Shown here: piece after piece, positions 7,555 to 21,379 of the stretch | How the letters are laid out: every line of letters begins with the position of its first letter | Position numbering within the stretch: the first letter of the stretch is position 1 | Source: Vibrio sp. NTOU-M3 | GTDB taxonomy: Bacteria; Pseudomonadota; Gammaproteobacteria; Enterobacterales; Vibrionaceae | Length of the DNA stretch: 64,000 nucleotides | Direction: 5' to 3' | Assembly (NCBI RefSeq): GCF_040869035.1 | Contig: NZ_CP162100.1 | Span: forward strand, 620,001 to 684,000 | Notes under the pieces: generated by a model | The model's input: only the letters and a program-made list of their open reading frames with translations | The model's database searches: none | Told to the model about the DNA's origin: nothing | Position numbers and translations under genes: made by a program

Positions 7555-10128
7555 ATGCGTCTTGATCGATTCACTAGTAAATTTCAAATCGCTATCTCTG
7601 ATGCCCAATCATTGGCGTTAGGTCGCGACCATCAATATATCGAGCCTGTCCATTTAATGGTGGCATTGCTAGACCAAAATGGTAGTCCCATTCGTCCATT
7701 GCTAACCATGCTGGACGTTGATGTTACCCACCTACGTTCAAAACTCAGTGAAATCCTAGAGCGTTTACCAAAAGTCTCTGGTATTGGAGGAGATGTTCAG
7801 CTCTCTAGTGCGATGGGGACACTATTCAACCTTTGTGACAAGGTGGCTCAAAAGCGTCAAGATGCCTACATCTCATCTGAAGTGTTTTTGCTTGCAGCTC
7901 TAGAAGACCGTGGCGCTTTAGGTTCTTTGCTTAAAGAACTTGGTCTTACTGAAACAAAAGTAAATGACGCGATTGAGAAAATCCGTGGTGGTCAGAAGGT
8001 TAACGATCCTAATGCAGAAGAGATGCGTCAGGCACTGGAGAAGTTCACGATTGATCTAACCGAACGTGCCGAACAAGGTAAATTGGACCCTGTAATAGGT
8101 CGAGATGATGAAATTCGTCGTACTATTCAAGTCTTGCAGCGTCGTACCAAAAATAACCCAGTAATCATCGGTGAGCCAGGCGTAGGTAAAACCGCAATTG
8201 TTGAAGGATTGGCACAACGTATCATCAATAATGAGGTTCCAGAAGGGCTGCGTGGTCGTAGAGTATTGTCTCTTGATATGGGCGCATTGGTTGCAGGCGC
8301 AAAATATCGTGGTGAATTTGAAGAACGTCTCAAATCAGTACTGAATGAACTGTCCAAAGAAGAAGGCAACATCATTCTCTTTATTGATGAATTGCATACG
8401 ATGGTTGGAGCTGGCAAAGGTGAAGGCTCTATGGACGCGGGCAACATGCTCAAACCAGCACTTGCACGCGGAGAACTTCATTGTGTTGGTGCCACGACTC
8501 TTGATGAATATCGACAATACATTGAGAAAGATCCAGCGCTAGAGCGCCGTTTCCAAAAAGTGTTAGTGGATGAACCGACGGTGGAAGATACTGTTGCAAT
8601 TTTGCGTGGTTTAAAAGAGCGCTATGAGTTGCACCATCACGTGGAAATTACCGATCCTGCGATTGTTGCAGCGGCAAGTTTATCCCATCGTTATGTCTCT
8701 GATCGTCAATTACCAGATAAAGCCATTGATTTAATTGATGAAGCGGCATCGAGCATTCGTATGCAAATTGACTCGAAGCCTGAGTCGTTGGATAAATTAG
8801 AACGAAAAATCATCCAATTAAAAATCGAGCAACAAGCGCTACATAATGAGCATGATGAAGCGAGTGAAAAGCGTCTTAAATCACTGAACGAAGAATTAAG
8901 CGAAAAAGAACGTGAATTTGCAGAGCTTGAAGAGGTTTGGAATGCAGAAAAAGCCGCCTTGTCAGGTACTCAACATATTAAGTCCGAGCTAGAACAAGCA
9001 AGAATGGATATGGAGTTTGCTCGACGAGCCGGGGATTTAAATCGTATGTCTGAGCTACAGTATGGGCGAATCCCTGAACTTGAAAAGCAACTTGATTTAG
9101 CGACTCAAGCTGAAATGCAGGAAATGACGTTACTGCGAAATAAAGTAACGGATGCTGAAATTGCAGAAGTGCTTTCAAAGCAAACCGGAATTCCAGTTTC
9201 TAAAATGCTTGAAGCCGAAAAAGAAAAATTGCTTCGCATGGAAGAAGTTCTGCATAAGCGTGTTATTGGCCAAAAAGAAGCGGTAGAAGTAGTTTCGAAT
9301 GCAATTCGCCGTAGCCGGGCTGGGTTATCTGATCCTAACAAACCGATTGGCTCTTTCTTATTCTTAGGTCCAACAGGTGTGGGCAAAACGGAACTATGTA
9401 AAACCCTTGCGAGTTTTATGTTCGACAGTGAAGATGCCATGGTTCGTATCGACATGTCGGAATTTATGGAAAAACATTCTGTCGCCAGATTGGTTGGTGC
9501 ACCTCCGGGTTATGTCGGTTATGAAGAAGGGGGCTACCTTACCGAAGCTGTCCGTCGTAAACCATATTCAGTCATCTTGTTAGATGAAGTAGAGAAAGCG
9601 CATCCAGATGTGTTCAACATCTTGCTGCAAGTGTTAGATGACGGACGACTAACTGACGGACAGGGGCGTACGGTTGATTTTCGTAATACGGTTGTGATCA
9701 TGACATCGAATCTAGGGTCATCCAAGATACAGGAAAATTTTGCTGCTCTAGATTATCAAGGTATTAAAAATGAAGTGATGGAGGTTGTGACTAAACATTT
9801 CCGCCCGGAATTTTTAAACCGTGTTGATGAGAGCGTTGTGTTCCATCCATTAGGCCGTGAACATATTAAGTCAATCGCATCAATTCAGTTATTACGTTTA
9901 GCTAACCGTATGGAAGAGCATGGTTTTGAACTTGAAGTATCAGACAAAGCACTTGAGTTAATTGCGCAAGTCGGGTTTGACCCTGTTTATGGTGCACGCC
10001 CATTAAAACGTGCAATACAGCAAAGTGTCGAAAACCCACTAGCAAAAGCTATTTTATCTGGTGAGGTTATGCCTGATAAGAAAGTACAACTGGTGGTTAG
10101 TAACGAGCAAGTGATAATACATCAGTAA
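7555..10128 (+). CDS. clpB: ClpB protein disaggregase
   Basis: 857 residues, the E. coli length. An N-terminal Clp repeat domain (about 1-145) is followed by the first AAA+ module with Walker A GEPGVGKT (about 206) and a Walker B ending in DE. Then come a long coiled-coil middle domain (about 410-525, rich in Glu/Lys), a second AAA+ module with GPTGVGKT (about 605), and a D2-small C-terminal domain. ClpB extracts proteins from aggregates together with DnaK. The absence of a ClpP-binding IGF loop fits a refolding rather than degrading machine. Start ATG at 7555 follows AGGAAGG. Preceded by a sigma-32 promoter and followed by a terminator. Confidence 0.97.
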   Translation: MRLDRFTSKFQIAISDAQSLALGRDHQYIEPVHLMVALLDQNGSPIRPLLTMLDVDVTHLRSKLSEILERLPKVSGIGGDVQLSSAMGTLFNLCDKVAQKRQDAYISSEVFLLAALEDRGALGSLLKELGLTETKVNDAIEKIRGGQKVNDPNAEEMRQALEKFTIDLTERAEQGKLDPVIGRDDEIRRTIQVLQRRTKNNPVIIGEPGVGKTAIVEGLAQRIINNEVPEGLRGRRVLSLDMGALVAGAKYRGEFEERLKSVLNELSKEEGNIILFIDELHTMVGAGKGEGSMDAGNMLKPALARGELHCVGATTLDEYRQYIEKDPALERRFQKVLVDEPTVEDTVAILRGLKERYELHHHVEITDPAIVAAASLSHRYVSDRQLPDKAIDLIDEAASSIRMQIDSKPESLDKLERKIIQLKIEQQALHNEHDEASEKRLKSLNEELSEKEREFAELEEVWNAEKAALSGTQHIKSELEQARMDMEFARRAGDLNRMSELQYGRIPELEKQLDLATQAEMQEMTLLRNKVTDAEIAEVLSKQTGIPVSKMLEAEKEKLLRMEEVLHKRVIGQKEAVEVVSNAIRRSRAGLSDPNKPIGSFLFLGPTGVGKTELCKTLASFMFDSEDAMVRIDMSEFMEKHSVARLVGAPPGYVGYEEGGYLTEAVRRKPYSVILLDEVEKAHPDVFNILLQVLDDGRLTDGQGRTVDFRNTVVIMTSNLGSSKIQENFAALDYQGIKNEVMEVVTKHFRPEFLNRVDESVVFHPLGREHIKSIASIQLLRLANRMEEHGFELEVSDKALELIAQVGFDPVYGARPLKRAIQQSVENPLAKAILSGEVMPDKKVQLVVSNEQVIIHQ

Positions 10129-10149
10129 AACTGAGTTGTTTGTGGTTAA

Positions 10150-10177
10150 AAAAGGAGCGTGGTCGCTCCTTTTTTTA
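10150..10177 (+). terminator. terminator of clpB
   Basis: AGGAGCG-TGGT-CGCTCCT (10153-10170) followed by a run of eight Ts. Confidence 0.9.
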
Positions 10178-10237
10178 TCATCTTGATTAAAAGGTGAACG
10201 AACAGTTTGAAAGTGCTGTTTTTTTTGTGTTTTACTA

Positions 10238-10265
10238 TTGTGTTCCCAAAGGAAGTGCCTATAAT
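10238..10265 (+). promoter_or_regulatory. rRNA operon promoter P1 (candidate)
   Basis: TTGTGT (10238-10243), 16 bases, then a perfect TATAAT (10260-10265), with a GC-rich discriminator GCGCCTCC after it. The tract before it is T-rich and could be an UP element. This is typical of stringently controlled rrn P1 promoters. Confidence 0.65.
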
Positions 10266-10363
10266 GCGCCTCCGTTGTCACGGGATATCGAACTAACGAT
10301 AATAAGGCAACAAAGGTCATGAGGATAACAAAATTAACCTCAAGAGAAATAACGAAAAAGTGT

Positions 10364-10391
10364 TTGACACTGAATGTTAACTCGCTAAAAT
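10364..10391 (+). promoter_or_regulatory. rRNA operon promoter P2
   Basis: A perfect TTGACA (10364-10369), 16 bases, then TAAAAT (10386-10391), with the GC-rich discriminator GGCCGTCC. It lies about 275 bases before the 16S gene and just before boxA. Confidence 0.8.
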
Positions 10392-10422
10392 GGCCGTCCA
10401 CTTGAGCGAAGCTCAAATGGAA

Positions 10423-10436
10423 AGCTCTTTAACAAT
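10423..10436 (+). promoter_or_regulatory. boxA antitermination site in the rRNA leader
   Basis: AGCTCTTTAACAAT matches the boxA element that recruits NusB/NusE and SuhB to rRNA-transcribing polymerase. An identical copy precedes the 23S gene. Confidence 0.88.
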
Positions 10437-10667
10437 ATAAACCTATCAATCTGTGTGGGCACTCGTTGATGATAATCCAATTAGAACTTCTCTTGTAATA
10501 AAGAGGGGCTTCAAATTAGGTTTCAATGAAACGAAGTGACCATTCGAATTGGGAAGCAGCCTTGAGCTGTTTTGTTTTACTTTTTCAAAAGTGAAAACCA
10601 ATAAGAGCACAGTCAATTCAAACATTACTTATGTAATGTTCAGTATTCATTGAGCCGACAAAATCTT

Positions 10668-12219
<1,552 letters not shown>

Positions 12220-12280
12220 TACGATGATTATTGCGATGAGTGTTCACACAGATTGATTAGGTTTAGATTTGTAAAGTAGT

Positions 12281-12356
12281 GGGGCTATAGCTCAGCTGGG
12301 AGAGCGCTTGCCTGGCAGGCAAGAGGTCACCGGTTCGATCCCGGTTAGCTCCACCA
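12281..12356 (+). tRNA. tRNA-Ala (anticodon GGC)
   Basis: 76 bases with CCA encoded. The acceptor stem GGGGCTA/TAGCTCC, anticodon stem CTTGC/GCAAG with loop CTGGCAG, and T loop TTCGATC all fold. It sits in the 16S-23S spacer, 62 bases after 16S. Confidence 0.97.
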
Positions 12357-12360
12357 TCGT

Positions 12361-12436
12361 GTCCCGTTCGTCTAGAGGCCTAGGACACCGCCCTTTCACG
12401 GCGGTAACAGGGGTTCGACTCCCCTACGGGATACCA
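12361..12436 (+). tRNA. tRNA-Glu (anticodon TTC)
   Basis: 76 bases with CCA encoded. The anticodon stem CCGCC/GGCGG encloses loop CTTTCAC. Four bases after tRNA-Ala, in the same spacer, giving the Ala-Glu spacer type known in Vibrio. Confidence 0.97.
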
Positions 12437-12488
12437 TCTTTAAGCATTCTTACGAGTGTGTTTAAAAATGGTTTTCATCAGAAAACAT

Positions 12489-12502
12489 AGCTCTTTAACA
12501 AT
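12489..12502 (+). promoter_or_regulatory. second boxA, before 23S
   Basis: AGCTCTTTAACAAT, identical to the leader boxA, lies in the 16S-23S spacer after tRNA-Glu, as in other gammaproteobacterial rRNA operons. Confidence 0.85.
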
Positions 12503-12695
12503 TTGGAAAGCTGACAAATCAACAAGTTATTGTTGATTGTAAAGTTCTCAATGTTTGTCTTTAAGACAAACACCAAAATAACACATTCAAGTGTTCTTGG
12601 AATTTGAGTCCGGCAAAATCGAGTCTGCATCATGTATAAAAATTGCAGACAACTTTGGTTGTTTAACATCAATTCGAAACTCCTTCGGGTTGTAT

Positions 12696-15584
<2,889 letters not shown>

Positions 15585-15671
15585 TACAACACCCAAGGGG
15601 TTTTGACGGACTCGAATTAAGAACATTGAATGTGTTAAGAACTTAAAAACAGCTTTCCGAATTAAAGAATT

Positions 15672-15791
15672 TGCTTGGCGACCATAGCGATTTGGACCCA
15701 CCTGATTTCCATTCCGAACTCAGAAGTGAAACGAATTAGCGCCGATGGTAGTGTGGGGCTTCCCCATGTGAGAGTAGGACATCGCCAGGCT
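15672..15791 (+). rRNA. rrf: 5S ribosomal RNA
   Basis: About 120 bases from TGCTTGGCGACC to CGCCAGGCT, whose ends pair to close helix I. Contains CCGAACTCAGAAGTGAAACG and the loop E/helix IV region typical of 5S. Confidence 0.97.
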
Positions 15792-15858
15792 TGTATTTTA
15801 TTTTCACTTTTTATGAAAAAGTGAAGACAAAAACTTAGACTTTAGGTCTAACCAGTGC

Positions 15859-15935
15859 GGAGCGGTAGTTCAGTTGGTTAGAATACCGGCCTGTCACGCC
15901 GGGGGTCGCGGGTTCGAGTCCCGTCCGCTCCGCCA
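15859..15935 (+). tRNA. tRNA-Asp (anticodon GTC)
   Basis: 77 bases with CCA encoded. The anticodon stem CCGGC/GCCGG encloses loop CTGTCAC. It is a distal gene of the rRNA operon, 67 bases after 5S. Confidence 0.97.
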
Positions 15936-15970
15936 CTTATTCGAGAGTCGTCTCATAAAATACGAAACTT

Positions 15971-16047
<77 letters not shown>

Positions 16048-16052
16048 TATTT

Positions 16053-16085
16053 AAGGCCTTAGTCGAAAGACTAAGGCCTTTTTGC
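16053..16085 (+). terminator. terminator of the rRNA operon
   Basis: AAGGCCTTAGTC-GAAA-GACTAAGGCCTT (16053-16080), a perfect 12-bp stem with a GNRA loop, then TTTTTGC. Confidence 0.95.
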
Positions 16086-16340
16086 TTAAACCGCTAACTT
16101 CCATTCTTTCTACTTTTCTTTTTGTCCAAGACTGTACCTTTCGAAACTGCATCAAAATATCTGCATACTGTTAGTTACTTTGATACTGTTGTGTTGTTGA
16201 AATAATTCAACCTAGTTACGCCAAAGAGATTCAGAAAATTTTACAGTTAAAGTAAGTTTAAACTTTTTTCCCACCAGAACTCGTGCATATATAAGTCTCT
16301 TCCTGTTTCTGCGAATCAGATAATGCAGGAGCGTGTAGTA
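16086..16340. other. non-coding gap after the rRNA operon
   Basis: AT-rich DNA between the rRNA terminator and the converging suhB terminator. I see no open reading frame, RNA gene or clear operator in it. Confidence 0.6.
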
Positions 16341-16341
16341 C

Positions 16342-16370
16342 AAAAAAGCCCACTCTAATGAGTGGGCTAA
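16342..16370 (-). terminator. terminator of suhB
   Basis: AGCCCACTC-ATTA-GAGTGGGCT on the minus strand (16368-16347), followed by six Us. Confidence 0.9.
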
Positions 16371-16395
16371 GAATTCAGCTGTGACGGAGCTAGTA

Positions 16396-17199
16396 TTATT
16401 TCAAAATAGCATTGTTGCCGTTTTCACGAACATGTTTTAGTAAGTTTTTAACGCCGCGTGCGCTAGATGCTACAACATTGCCTGACTTCATGTATTCTGT
16501 GCCACCAGCAAAGTCGGTAACAATTGCACCAGCTTCACGAGCAATTAGCTCACCAGCTGCAATGTCCCATGGTTTCAAGCCAAGCTCAAAAAAGCCATCT
16601 ACACGACCTGATGCTAGGTAACATAAATCAAGTGCCGCAGAGCCTGTGCGACGGAAATCGGCACAATCAACGAACAAAGAAGATAAGATCTTAAAATAAG
16701 ATTCAGAATGCTGTTTTTGTTTGAATGGGAAGCCAGTTGCTAAAACAGTGCCTTGAAGATCTTTTACTTCTTTCACACGGATGCGAGCATTATTAAGCTG
16801 AGCACCGGCACCGCGCTGCGCAGTAAATAGTTCATTCAGCATAGGGTCGTAAACACAGGCTACTTCTGTTTTGCCTTTTAGGCGTACAGCGATAGAAACA
16901 GAGAAGTGAGGCAAACCTTTTACAAAGTTTGTAGTGCCATCCAGTGGGTCAATGATCCATTGCACGTCTGAGTCTTTACCTTCAATAAGGCCGTTTTCTT
17001 CGGCGATGATGCTGTGATCAGGGTAAGAGTTTTTGATCACATCAATAATGATTGCTTCTGCTTCTTTGTCTACGTTAGTTACAAAGTCATTAGTGCCTTT
17101 CTGAGTAGATTCAATTTTCTCAGCGTTTTCAAGTGATTTAGCAATATGATTGCCTGCTTTTCGTGCAGCACGAATAGCAATATTTAGCATAGGATGCAT
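16396..17199 (-). CDS. suhB: inositol-1-monophosphatase / Nus-complex factor SuhB
   Basis: 267 residues, exactly the E. coli length, starting MHPMLNIAIRAARKAGN. Metal-binding motifs of the family are present: EENG, WIIDPLDGTTNF and the later WDIAAGELIAREAGA. It hydrolyses inositol-1-phosphate. In E. coli SuhB also joins NusA/B/E/G at boxA to prevent premature termination of rRNA transcripts. ATG 17199 is preferred over an earlier in-frame start because GGGAAA precedes it and it matches family starts. Divergent from trmJ. It converges on the rRNA operon it may help transcribe. Confidence 0.95.
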   Translation of the reverse strand: MHPMLNIAIRAARKAGNHIAKSLENAEKIESTQKGTNDFVTNVDKEAEAIIIDVIKNSYPDHSIIAEENGLIEGKDSDVQWIIDPLDGTTNFVKGLPHFSVSIAVRLKGKTEVACVYDPMLNELFTAQRGAGAQLNNARIRVKEVKDLQGTVLATGFPFKQKQHSESYFKILSSLFVDCADFRRTGSAALDLCYLASGRVDGFFELGLKPWDIAAGELIAREAGAIVTDFAGGTEYMKSGNVVASSARGVKNLLKHVRENGNNAILK

Positions 17200-17309
17200 A
17201 GAAATTTCCCAACGGATGTTAAAGAACAGAAAAACGGGCGCAGTATACACATACTCTACTCAAAATGGAAGTGATGTTTTTTTGAACTTTTAATCGATGA
17301 ATTATCATA

Positions 17310-17344
17310 GGGCCTGACTATTTTAGTCGGGTATGTGGTAAGAT
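17310..17344 (+). promoter_or_regulatory. IscR type 1 box and -10 element before trmJ
   Basis: The 25 bases at 17310-17334 match the E. coli type 1 IscR consensus (ATASYYKACTRWWWYAGTCRRGTAT) at 22 positions. Only the three leftmost bases differ. A TAAGAT -10 hexamer follows at 17339-17344, 32 bases before the trmJ ATG. Type 1 sites bind [2Fe-2S]-IscR, which usually represses. Confidence 0.65.
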
Positions 17345-17375
17345 TCTGCGGCTTAATTTGTACTGGAACTATCAC

Positions 17376-18101
17376 ATGCTAGACAACGTAAAAGTCGTAC
17401 TCGTAGGAACTTCTCACTCTGGAAATATTGGCTCAGCAGCAAGAGCGATGAAGGTGATGGGGTTAAGTCGTATGGTGCTTGTTGACCCACAATGTGAAGT
17501 CGATGCTCAAACAGTAGCGCTTGCCGCTGGTGCTAGTGAAATTGCTTTGAATGCAACGGTCGTGTCGACATTACAAGAAGCGGTTGAAGATTGTAATCTA
17601 GTGGTTGGTTCGAGTGCTCGCTCTCGGACATTGGAATGGCCAATGTTAGAGCCTAGAGAGTGTGGTAAAAAGTTCGTTGAGTTTGGTAAGTCCTCAAATG
17701 TTGCTTTAGTTTTTGGGCGGGAAAGAACAGGGCTGAGTAATGATGAATTACAAATGTGCCATTACCATGTTTGCATACCTGCAAACCCTGAATACAGTTC
17801 ACTTAATTTGGCAATGGCAGTACAAACATTAAGCTATGAAATAAGAATGGCATTTTTGGATGATCAAGCGGCTGACTATCCAGTTCAACCTGAGCATGAT
17901 TACCCAAGACATAAAGAGCTCGAACTTTTTTATGCACACCTTGAAAAAGTGATGCTCAATACCCAGTTTTTAAAAGAGCAACAGCCCGGAAAAGTCATGA
18001 ATAAGATTCGTCGCTTGTTCAGTCGTGCTAGACCAGAGAGCCAAGAGCTCAATATTTTACGAGGCATTCTAACTGCAATAGAGCGTAAGATATCGAACTA
18101 A
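17376..18101 (+). CDS. trmJ: tRNA (cytidine/uridine-2'-O-) methyltransferase TrmJ
   Basis: A 241-residue SPOUT-family methyltransferase. It shows the knot motifs [34 protein letters not shown] and [17 protein letters not shown]. TrmJ 2'-O-methylates position 32 of several tRNAs. The ATG at 17376 matches E. coli (MLQNIRIVLV); the frame before it is only a TTG-led extension. It lies between suhB and iscR, as in E. coli. The IscR box upstream suggests co-regulation with Fe-S assembly. Confidence 0.95.
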   Translation: MLDNVKVVLVGTSHSGNIGSAARAMKVMGLSRMVLVDPQCEVDAQTVALAAGASEIALNATVVSTLQEAVEDCNLVVGSSARSRTLEWPMLEPRECGKKFVEFGKSSNVALVFGRERTGLSNDELQMCHYHVCIPANPEYSSLNLAMAVQTLSYEIRMAFLDDQAADYPVQPEHDYPRHKELELFYAHLEKVMLNTQFLKEQQPGKVMNKIRRLFSRARPESQELNILRGILTAIERKISN

Positions 18102-18127
18102 CTAATCCATATTAATTTAATGGTTAA

Positions 18128-18177
18128 ATACCTGACTAATTTAGTCAAATAAATACTTGACCAATTTATGTGGTTAT
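18128..18177 (+). promoter_or_regulatory. tandem IscR type 1 boxes before iscR
   Basis: 18128-18152 matches the type 1 IscR consensus at 23 of 25 positions. 18153-18177 matches at about 20 of 25 and directly adjoins it. The arrangement resembles the tandem sites by which [2Fe-2S]-IscR represses its own operon in E. coli. Confidence 0.82.
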
Positions 18178-18220
18178 GAAAAACTTCATAGTACATAAAC
18201 GATGTGGATACGGGTGAGTT

Positions 18221-18727
18221 ATGAGACTTACATCTAAAGGAAGATATGCTGTTACAGCCATGCTGGACGTTGCGTTACATTCACAGCAAAGCCCAGTACC
18301 TCTTGCTGATATTTCTGAACGTCAGGGAATTTCTCTTTCATACCTAGAACAACTGTTTTCTAAGTTGCGTAAAGCAGGCTTGGTTGCGAGTGTTCGAGGC
18401 CCTGGTGGTGGTTACCGCTTAGGTGCAGAAGCAGATACGATTGCTATCGGAACTGTGATCGCGGCTGTAGATGAGTCGGTTGATGCAACTAAATGCAACG
18501 GTAAGGGTGATTGCCAAGGTGGTAGTCGCTGTTTAACGCACACTTTGTGGCGTGATTTAAGTTCTCGAATCAGTGGTTTTTTGAACAACATCACTTTGGG
18601 TGAACTGATGCGAGATAATGAAGTCCTTGAAATTTCAGATCGTCAAGATGTTGATTTGGCGATCAATCATGGGTTGGCAAATAAAAAAATCAACACCGCA
18701 CCCATTGGTGTAAATGCCCGCTCGTAA
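18221..18727 (+). CDS. iscR: Fe-S cluster-sensing regulator IscR
   Basis: A 168-residue Rrf2-family regulator. A winged helix-turn-helix occupies about residues 1-65 ([26 protein letters not shown]). The three cluster cysteines C92, C98 and C104 are at E. coli positions, with H107 as fourth ligand. With [2Fe-2S] bound it represses the isc operon. As apo-protein it activates genes with type 2 sites. First gene of the isc operon, preceded by tandem IscR boxes. Confidence 0.97.
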   Translation: MRLTSKGRYAVTAMLDVALHSQQSPVPLADISERQGISLSYLEQLFSKLRKAGLVASVRGPGGGYRLGAEADTIAIGTVIAAVDESVDATKCNGKGDCQGGSRCLTHTLWRDLSSRISGFLNNITLGELMRDNEVLEISDRQDVDLAINHGLANKKINTAPIGVNARS

Positions 18728-18758
18728 TGCGGTCAGTGTTTTTACATTGGAGTAGAGA

Positions 18759-19973
18759 ATGAAACTGCCTATTTATCTAGACTATTCGGCAACATGCCCT
18801 GTGGATCCTCGTGTTGCTGAGAAAATGGTTCAGTACATGACGATGGATGGTACCTTTGGTAACCCAGCATCTCGTTCACATCGTTACGGCTGGCAGGCAG
18901 AAGAAGCAGTAGATACCGCTCGTGAACAAATTGCAGACCTCCTAAACGCAGATCCTCGCGAAATTGTATTCACATCTGGAGCGACAGAGTCTGACAACCT
19001 TGCTATTAAAGGTGCAGCACATTTTTACTCTAAGAAGGGTAAACACGTAATCACTTGTAAAACAGAGCATAAAGCGGTACTTGACCCATGTCGTCAACTA
19101 GAACGCGAAGGCTTTGAAGTGACTTACCTAGAGCCAGAATCAAACGGTCTGATCGATCTAAACAAACTTCAAGCAGCCATGCGTGAAGACACTGTTTTAG
19201 TGTCAATCATGCACGTTAACAACGAGATTGGTGTCATCCAAGACATCGCTGCAATCGGCGAACTATGTCGTGAACGTAAGATTGTTTTCCATGTGGATGC
19301 TGCACAGTCTGCGGGCAAACTGCCAATCGATGTTCAAGAATTGAAAGTTGACCTAATTTCACTGTCTGCGCACAAAGTATACGGTCCTAAAGGCATTGGC
19401 GCACTTTACGTACGTCGTAAGCCTCGTATCCGTCTGGAAGCGCAAATGCACGGTGGTGGTCATGAGCGTGGTTTCCGTTCGGGTACACTTCCAACTCACC
19501 AAATCGTGGGTATGGGTGAAGCGTTCCGTGTAGCGAAAGAAGACATGCAAAAAGATTACGATCACGCGCTAGCACTTCGTAACCATCTTCTAGATGGCGT
19601 TAAAGATCTAGAAGCAGTAACGGTGAACGGTGACCTAGAACAGCGTGTTCCACACAACCTAAACGTGAGCTTTGCATTCGTAGAAGGTGAATCTCTACTG
19701 ATGTCACTGAAAGATCTAGCCGTTTCTTCTGGTAGTGCTTGTACATCAGCGAGCTTAGAACCATCTTACGTTCTTCGTGCACTTGGTCTAGATGACGAAT
19801 TAGCGCACAGCTCAGTACGTTTCTCATTTGGTCGTTTCACGACTGAAGCAGAAATTGATTATGCAATTGAACAAATCCGCGTAGCCGTTACAAAGCTACG
19901 TGACATGTCTCCTCTATGGGATATGTACAAAGAAGGGATTGATTTGAGCACTGTTGAATGGGCTCACCATTAA
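18759..19973 (+). CDS. iscS: cysteine desulfurase IscS
   Basis: 404 residues, the E. coli length. A class V PLP enzyme with the lysine-bearing [15 protein letters not shown] motif and a mobile loop carrying the persulfide cysteine in [14 protein letters not shown]. It takes sulfur from cysteine and passes it to IscU for clusters and to tRNA-thiolation partners. Start ATG follows GGAGTAGAGA. Codon use is more strongly biased than in most neighbours, as for a highly expressed gene. Confidence 0.98.
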   Translation: MKLPIYLDYSATCPVDPRVAEKMVQYMTMDGTFGNPASRSHRYGWQAEEAVDTAREQIADLLNADPREIVFTSGATESDNLAIKGAAHFYSKKGKHVITCKTEHKAVLDPCRQLEREGFEVTYLEPESNGLIDLNKLQAAMREDTVLVSIMHVNNEIGVIQDIAAIGELCRERKIVFHVDAAQSAGKLPIDVQELKVDLISLSAHKVYGPKGIGALYVRRKPRIRLEAQMHGGGHERGFRSGTLPTHQIVGMGEAFRVAKEDMQKDYDHALALRNHLLDGVKDLEAVTVNGDLEQRVPHNLNVSFAFVEGESLLMSLKDLAVSSGSACTSASLEPSYVLRALGLDDELAHSSVRFSFGRFTTEAEIDYAIEQIRVAVTKLRDMSPLWDMYKEGIDLSTVEWAHH

Positions 19974-20012
19974 TCATTCCAAGGAAAGGTAGAGGATTCG
20001 AGGTAATTTATC

Positions 20013-20396
20013 ATGGCATATAGCGAAAAAGTAATTGATCACTACGAGAACCCACGTAACGTTGGTTCGTTCGATAAAGAAGACCCAGCAGTAGGCAGCG
20101 GCATGGTTGGCGCGCCAGCTTGTGGTGACGTAATGAAGCTTCAAATCAAAGTGACGCCAGAAGGCATCATTGAAGATGCGAAATTCAAAACATACGGTTG
20201 TGGTAGTGCAATCGCTTCAAGCTCTCTTGTAACTGAGTGGGTTAAGGGTAAGAGTATTGATGAAGCGGCAGCGATTAAAAATGCTGAAATTGCAGAAGAG
20301 CTTGAATTGCCACCAGTGAAAGTACACTGCTCAATTTTGGCAGAAGATGCGATTAAAGCAGCGGTTGCTGACTACAAGAAAAAACACCAAGATTAA
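20013..20396 (+). CDS. iscU: Fe-S cluster scaffold IscU
   Basis: A 127-residue NifU-N type scaffold with its three cluster cysteines in GAPACGDVMKL, YGCGSAIASS and VHCSILAEDA. The LPPVK motif recognised by HscA is intact. Clusters are built here from IscS sulfur and then released by HscA/HscB. Confidence 0.98.
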   Translation: MAYSEKVIDHYENPRNVGSFDKEDPAVGSGMVGAPACGDVMKLQIKVTPEGIIEDAKFKTYGCGSAIASSSLVTEWVKGKSIDEAAAIKNAEIAEELELPPVKVHCSILAEDAIKAAVADYKKKHQD

Positions 20397-20463
20397 GTAA
20401 TCTGTATATAATGGGAGCCGTGCTCCCATTCCGAAACGTAATTTAGACAGACTAAGGTGCAGT

Positions 20464-20787
20464 ATGGCCATCACAATGACAGAAACAGCGACAAGTCGCG
20501 TAAAAGCATTCCTAGATAACCGAGGTAAAGGGATCGGTTTGCGTCTTGGAGTGAAGACGACAGGTTGTTCCGGCATGGCTTACGTTCTTGAGTTTGTTGA
20601 TGATCTAAACGAAGAAGATGAAGTTTTTGAACTGTCGGATGTAAAGATCATCATTGATAAGAAAAGCCTAGTATACCTAGACGGTACTGAGCTGGATTAC
20701 GTTAAGGAAGGGTTGAATGAAGGCTTTGAGTTCAACAACCCGAACGCGAAAAGTGAATGTGGTTGTGGTGAAAGCTTCAACGTCTAA
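20464..20787 (+). CDS. iscA: A-type Fe-S carrier IscA
   Basis: 107 residues, A-type carrier fold. Three conserved cysteines are present: one in [10 protein letters not shown] and two in the C-terminal CGCGESF. It moves nascent clusters from IscU to [4Fe-4S] targets. A 67-base gap separates it from iscU, with AAGGTG before the ATG. Confidence 0.97.
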   Translation: MAITMTETATSRVKAFLDNRGKGIGLRLGVKTTGCSGMAYVLEFVDDLNEEDEVFELSDVKIIIDKKSLVYLDGTELDYVKEGLNEGFEFNNPNAKSECGCGESFNV

Positions 20788-20842
20788 TTGATTGTCCTTC
20801 TGGGCAAACGAGTCCAGAAGGCTTTACTAGGACCCGATCTTA

Positions 20843-21358
20843 ATGAATCACTTTGAATTATTTGGGCTACCAAGTCAGTTTCAGCTGGATGGTAGCCTTC
20901 TTTCTTCTCAGTTCCGAGAACTACAAAAACGCTTCCACCCAGACAATTTTGCGACCGCCTCTGAGCGCGATCGCTTGATGGCTGTCCAAAAAGCAGCGCA
21001 AATCAACGATGCGTATCAAGTACTTAAGCATCCTATCTCTCGCGCTGAATACATTCTGGCAGAAAACGGCACAGAAATTCGTGGTGAGCAACAAACCATG
21101 CAAGATCCTATGTTCCTAATGGAGCAAATGGAACTGCGTGAAGAACTGGAAGACATTGCTGACAGCTCTGATCCTGAATCAGCGCTTTTTGACTTCGATT
21201 CTAAGGTCAGCAAAATGTACAAACAGCATTTGGCGAGTGTAGAACAAGAACTTGATCAAGGTCTTTGGGCGGAAGCTGCAGACCGAGTTCGTAAACTCAA
21301 ATTCATTGCCAAGCTAAAGAACGAAATTGAACTGGTTGAAGATAAACTCCTCGGCTAG
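20843..21358 (+). CDS. hscB: Fe-S assembly co-chaperone HscB
   Basis: 171 residues. An N-terminal J domain carries the HPD motif (RFHPDNF), which stimulates the HscA ATPase. The C-terminal three-helix domain binds IscU. Twenty-one bases separate its stop from hscA. Confidence 0.97.
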   Translation: MNHFELFGLPSQFQLDGSLLSSQFRELQKRFHPDNFATASERDRLMAVQKAAQINDAYQVLKHPISRAEYILAENGTEIRGEQQTMQDPMFLMEQMELREELEDIADSSDPESALFDFDSKVSKMYKQHLASVEQELDQGLWAEAADRVRKLKFIAKLKNEIELVEDKLLG

Positions 21359-21379
21359 TTAGCGCGACAAGGACCCATC

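Noticed and set aside
10054..10416. 120-residue minus-strand frame covering the clpB end and rRNA promoters
   Set aside because: It crosses the clpB terminator and both rRNA promoters and has no family resemblance.
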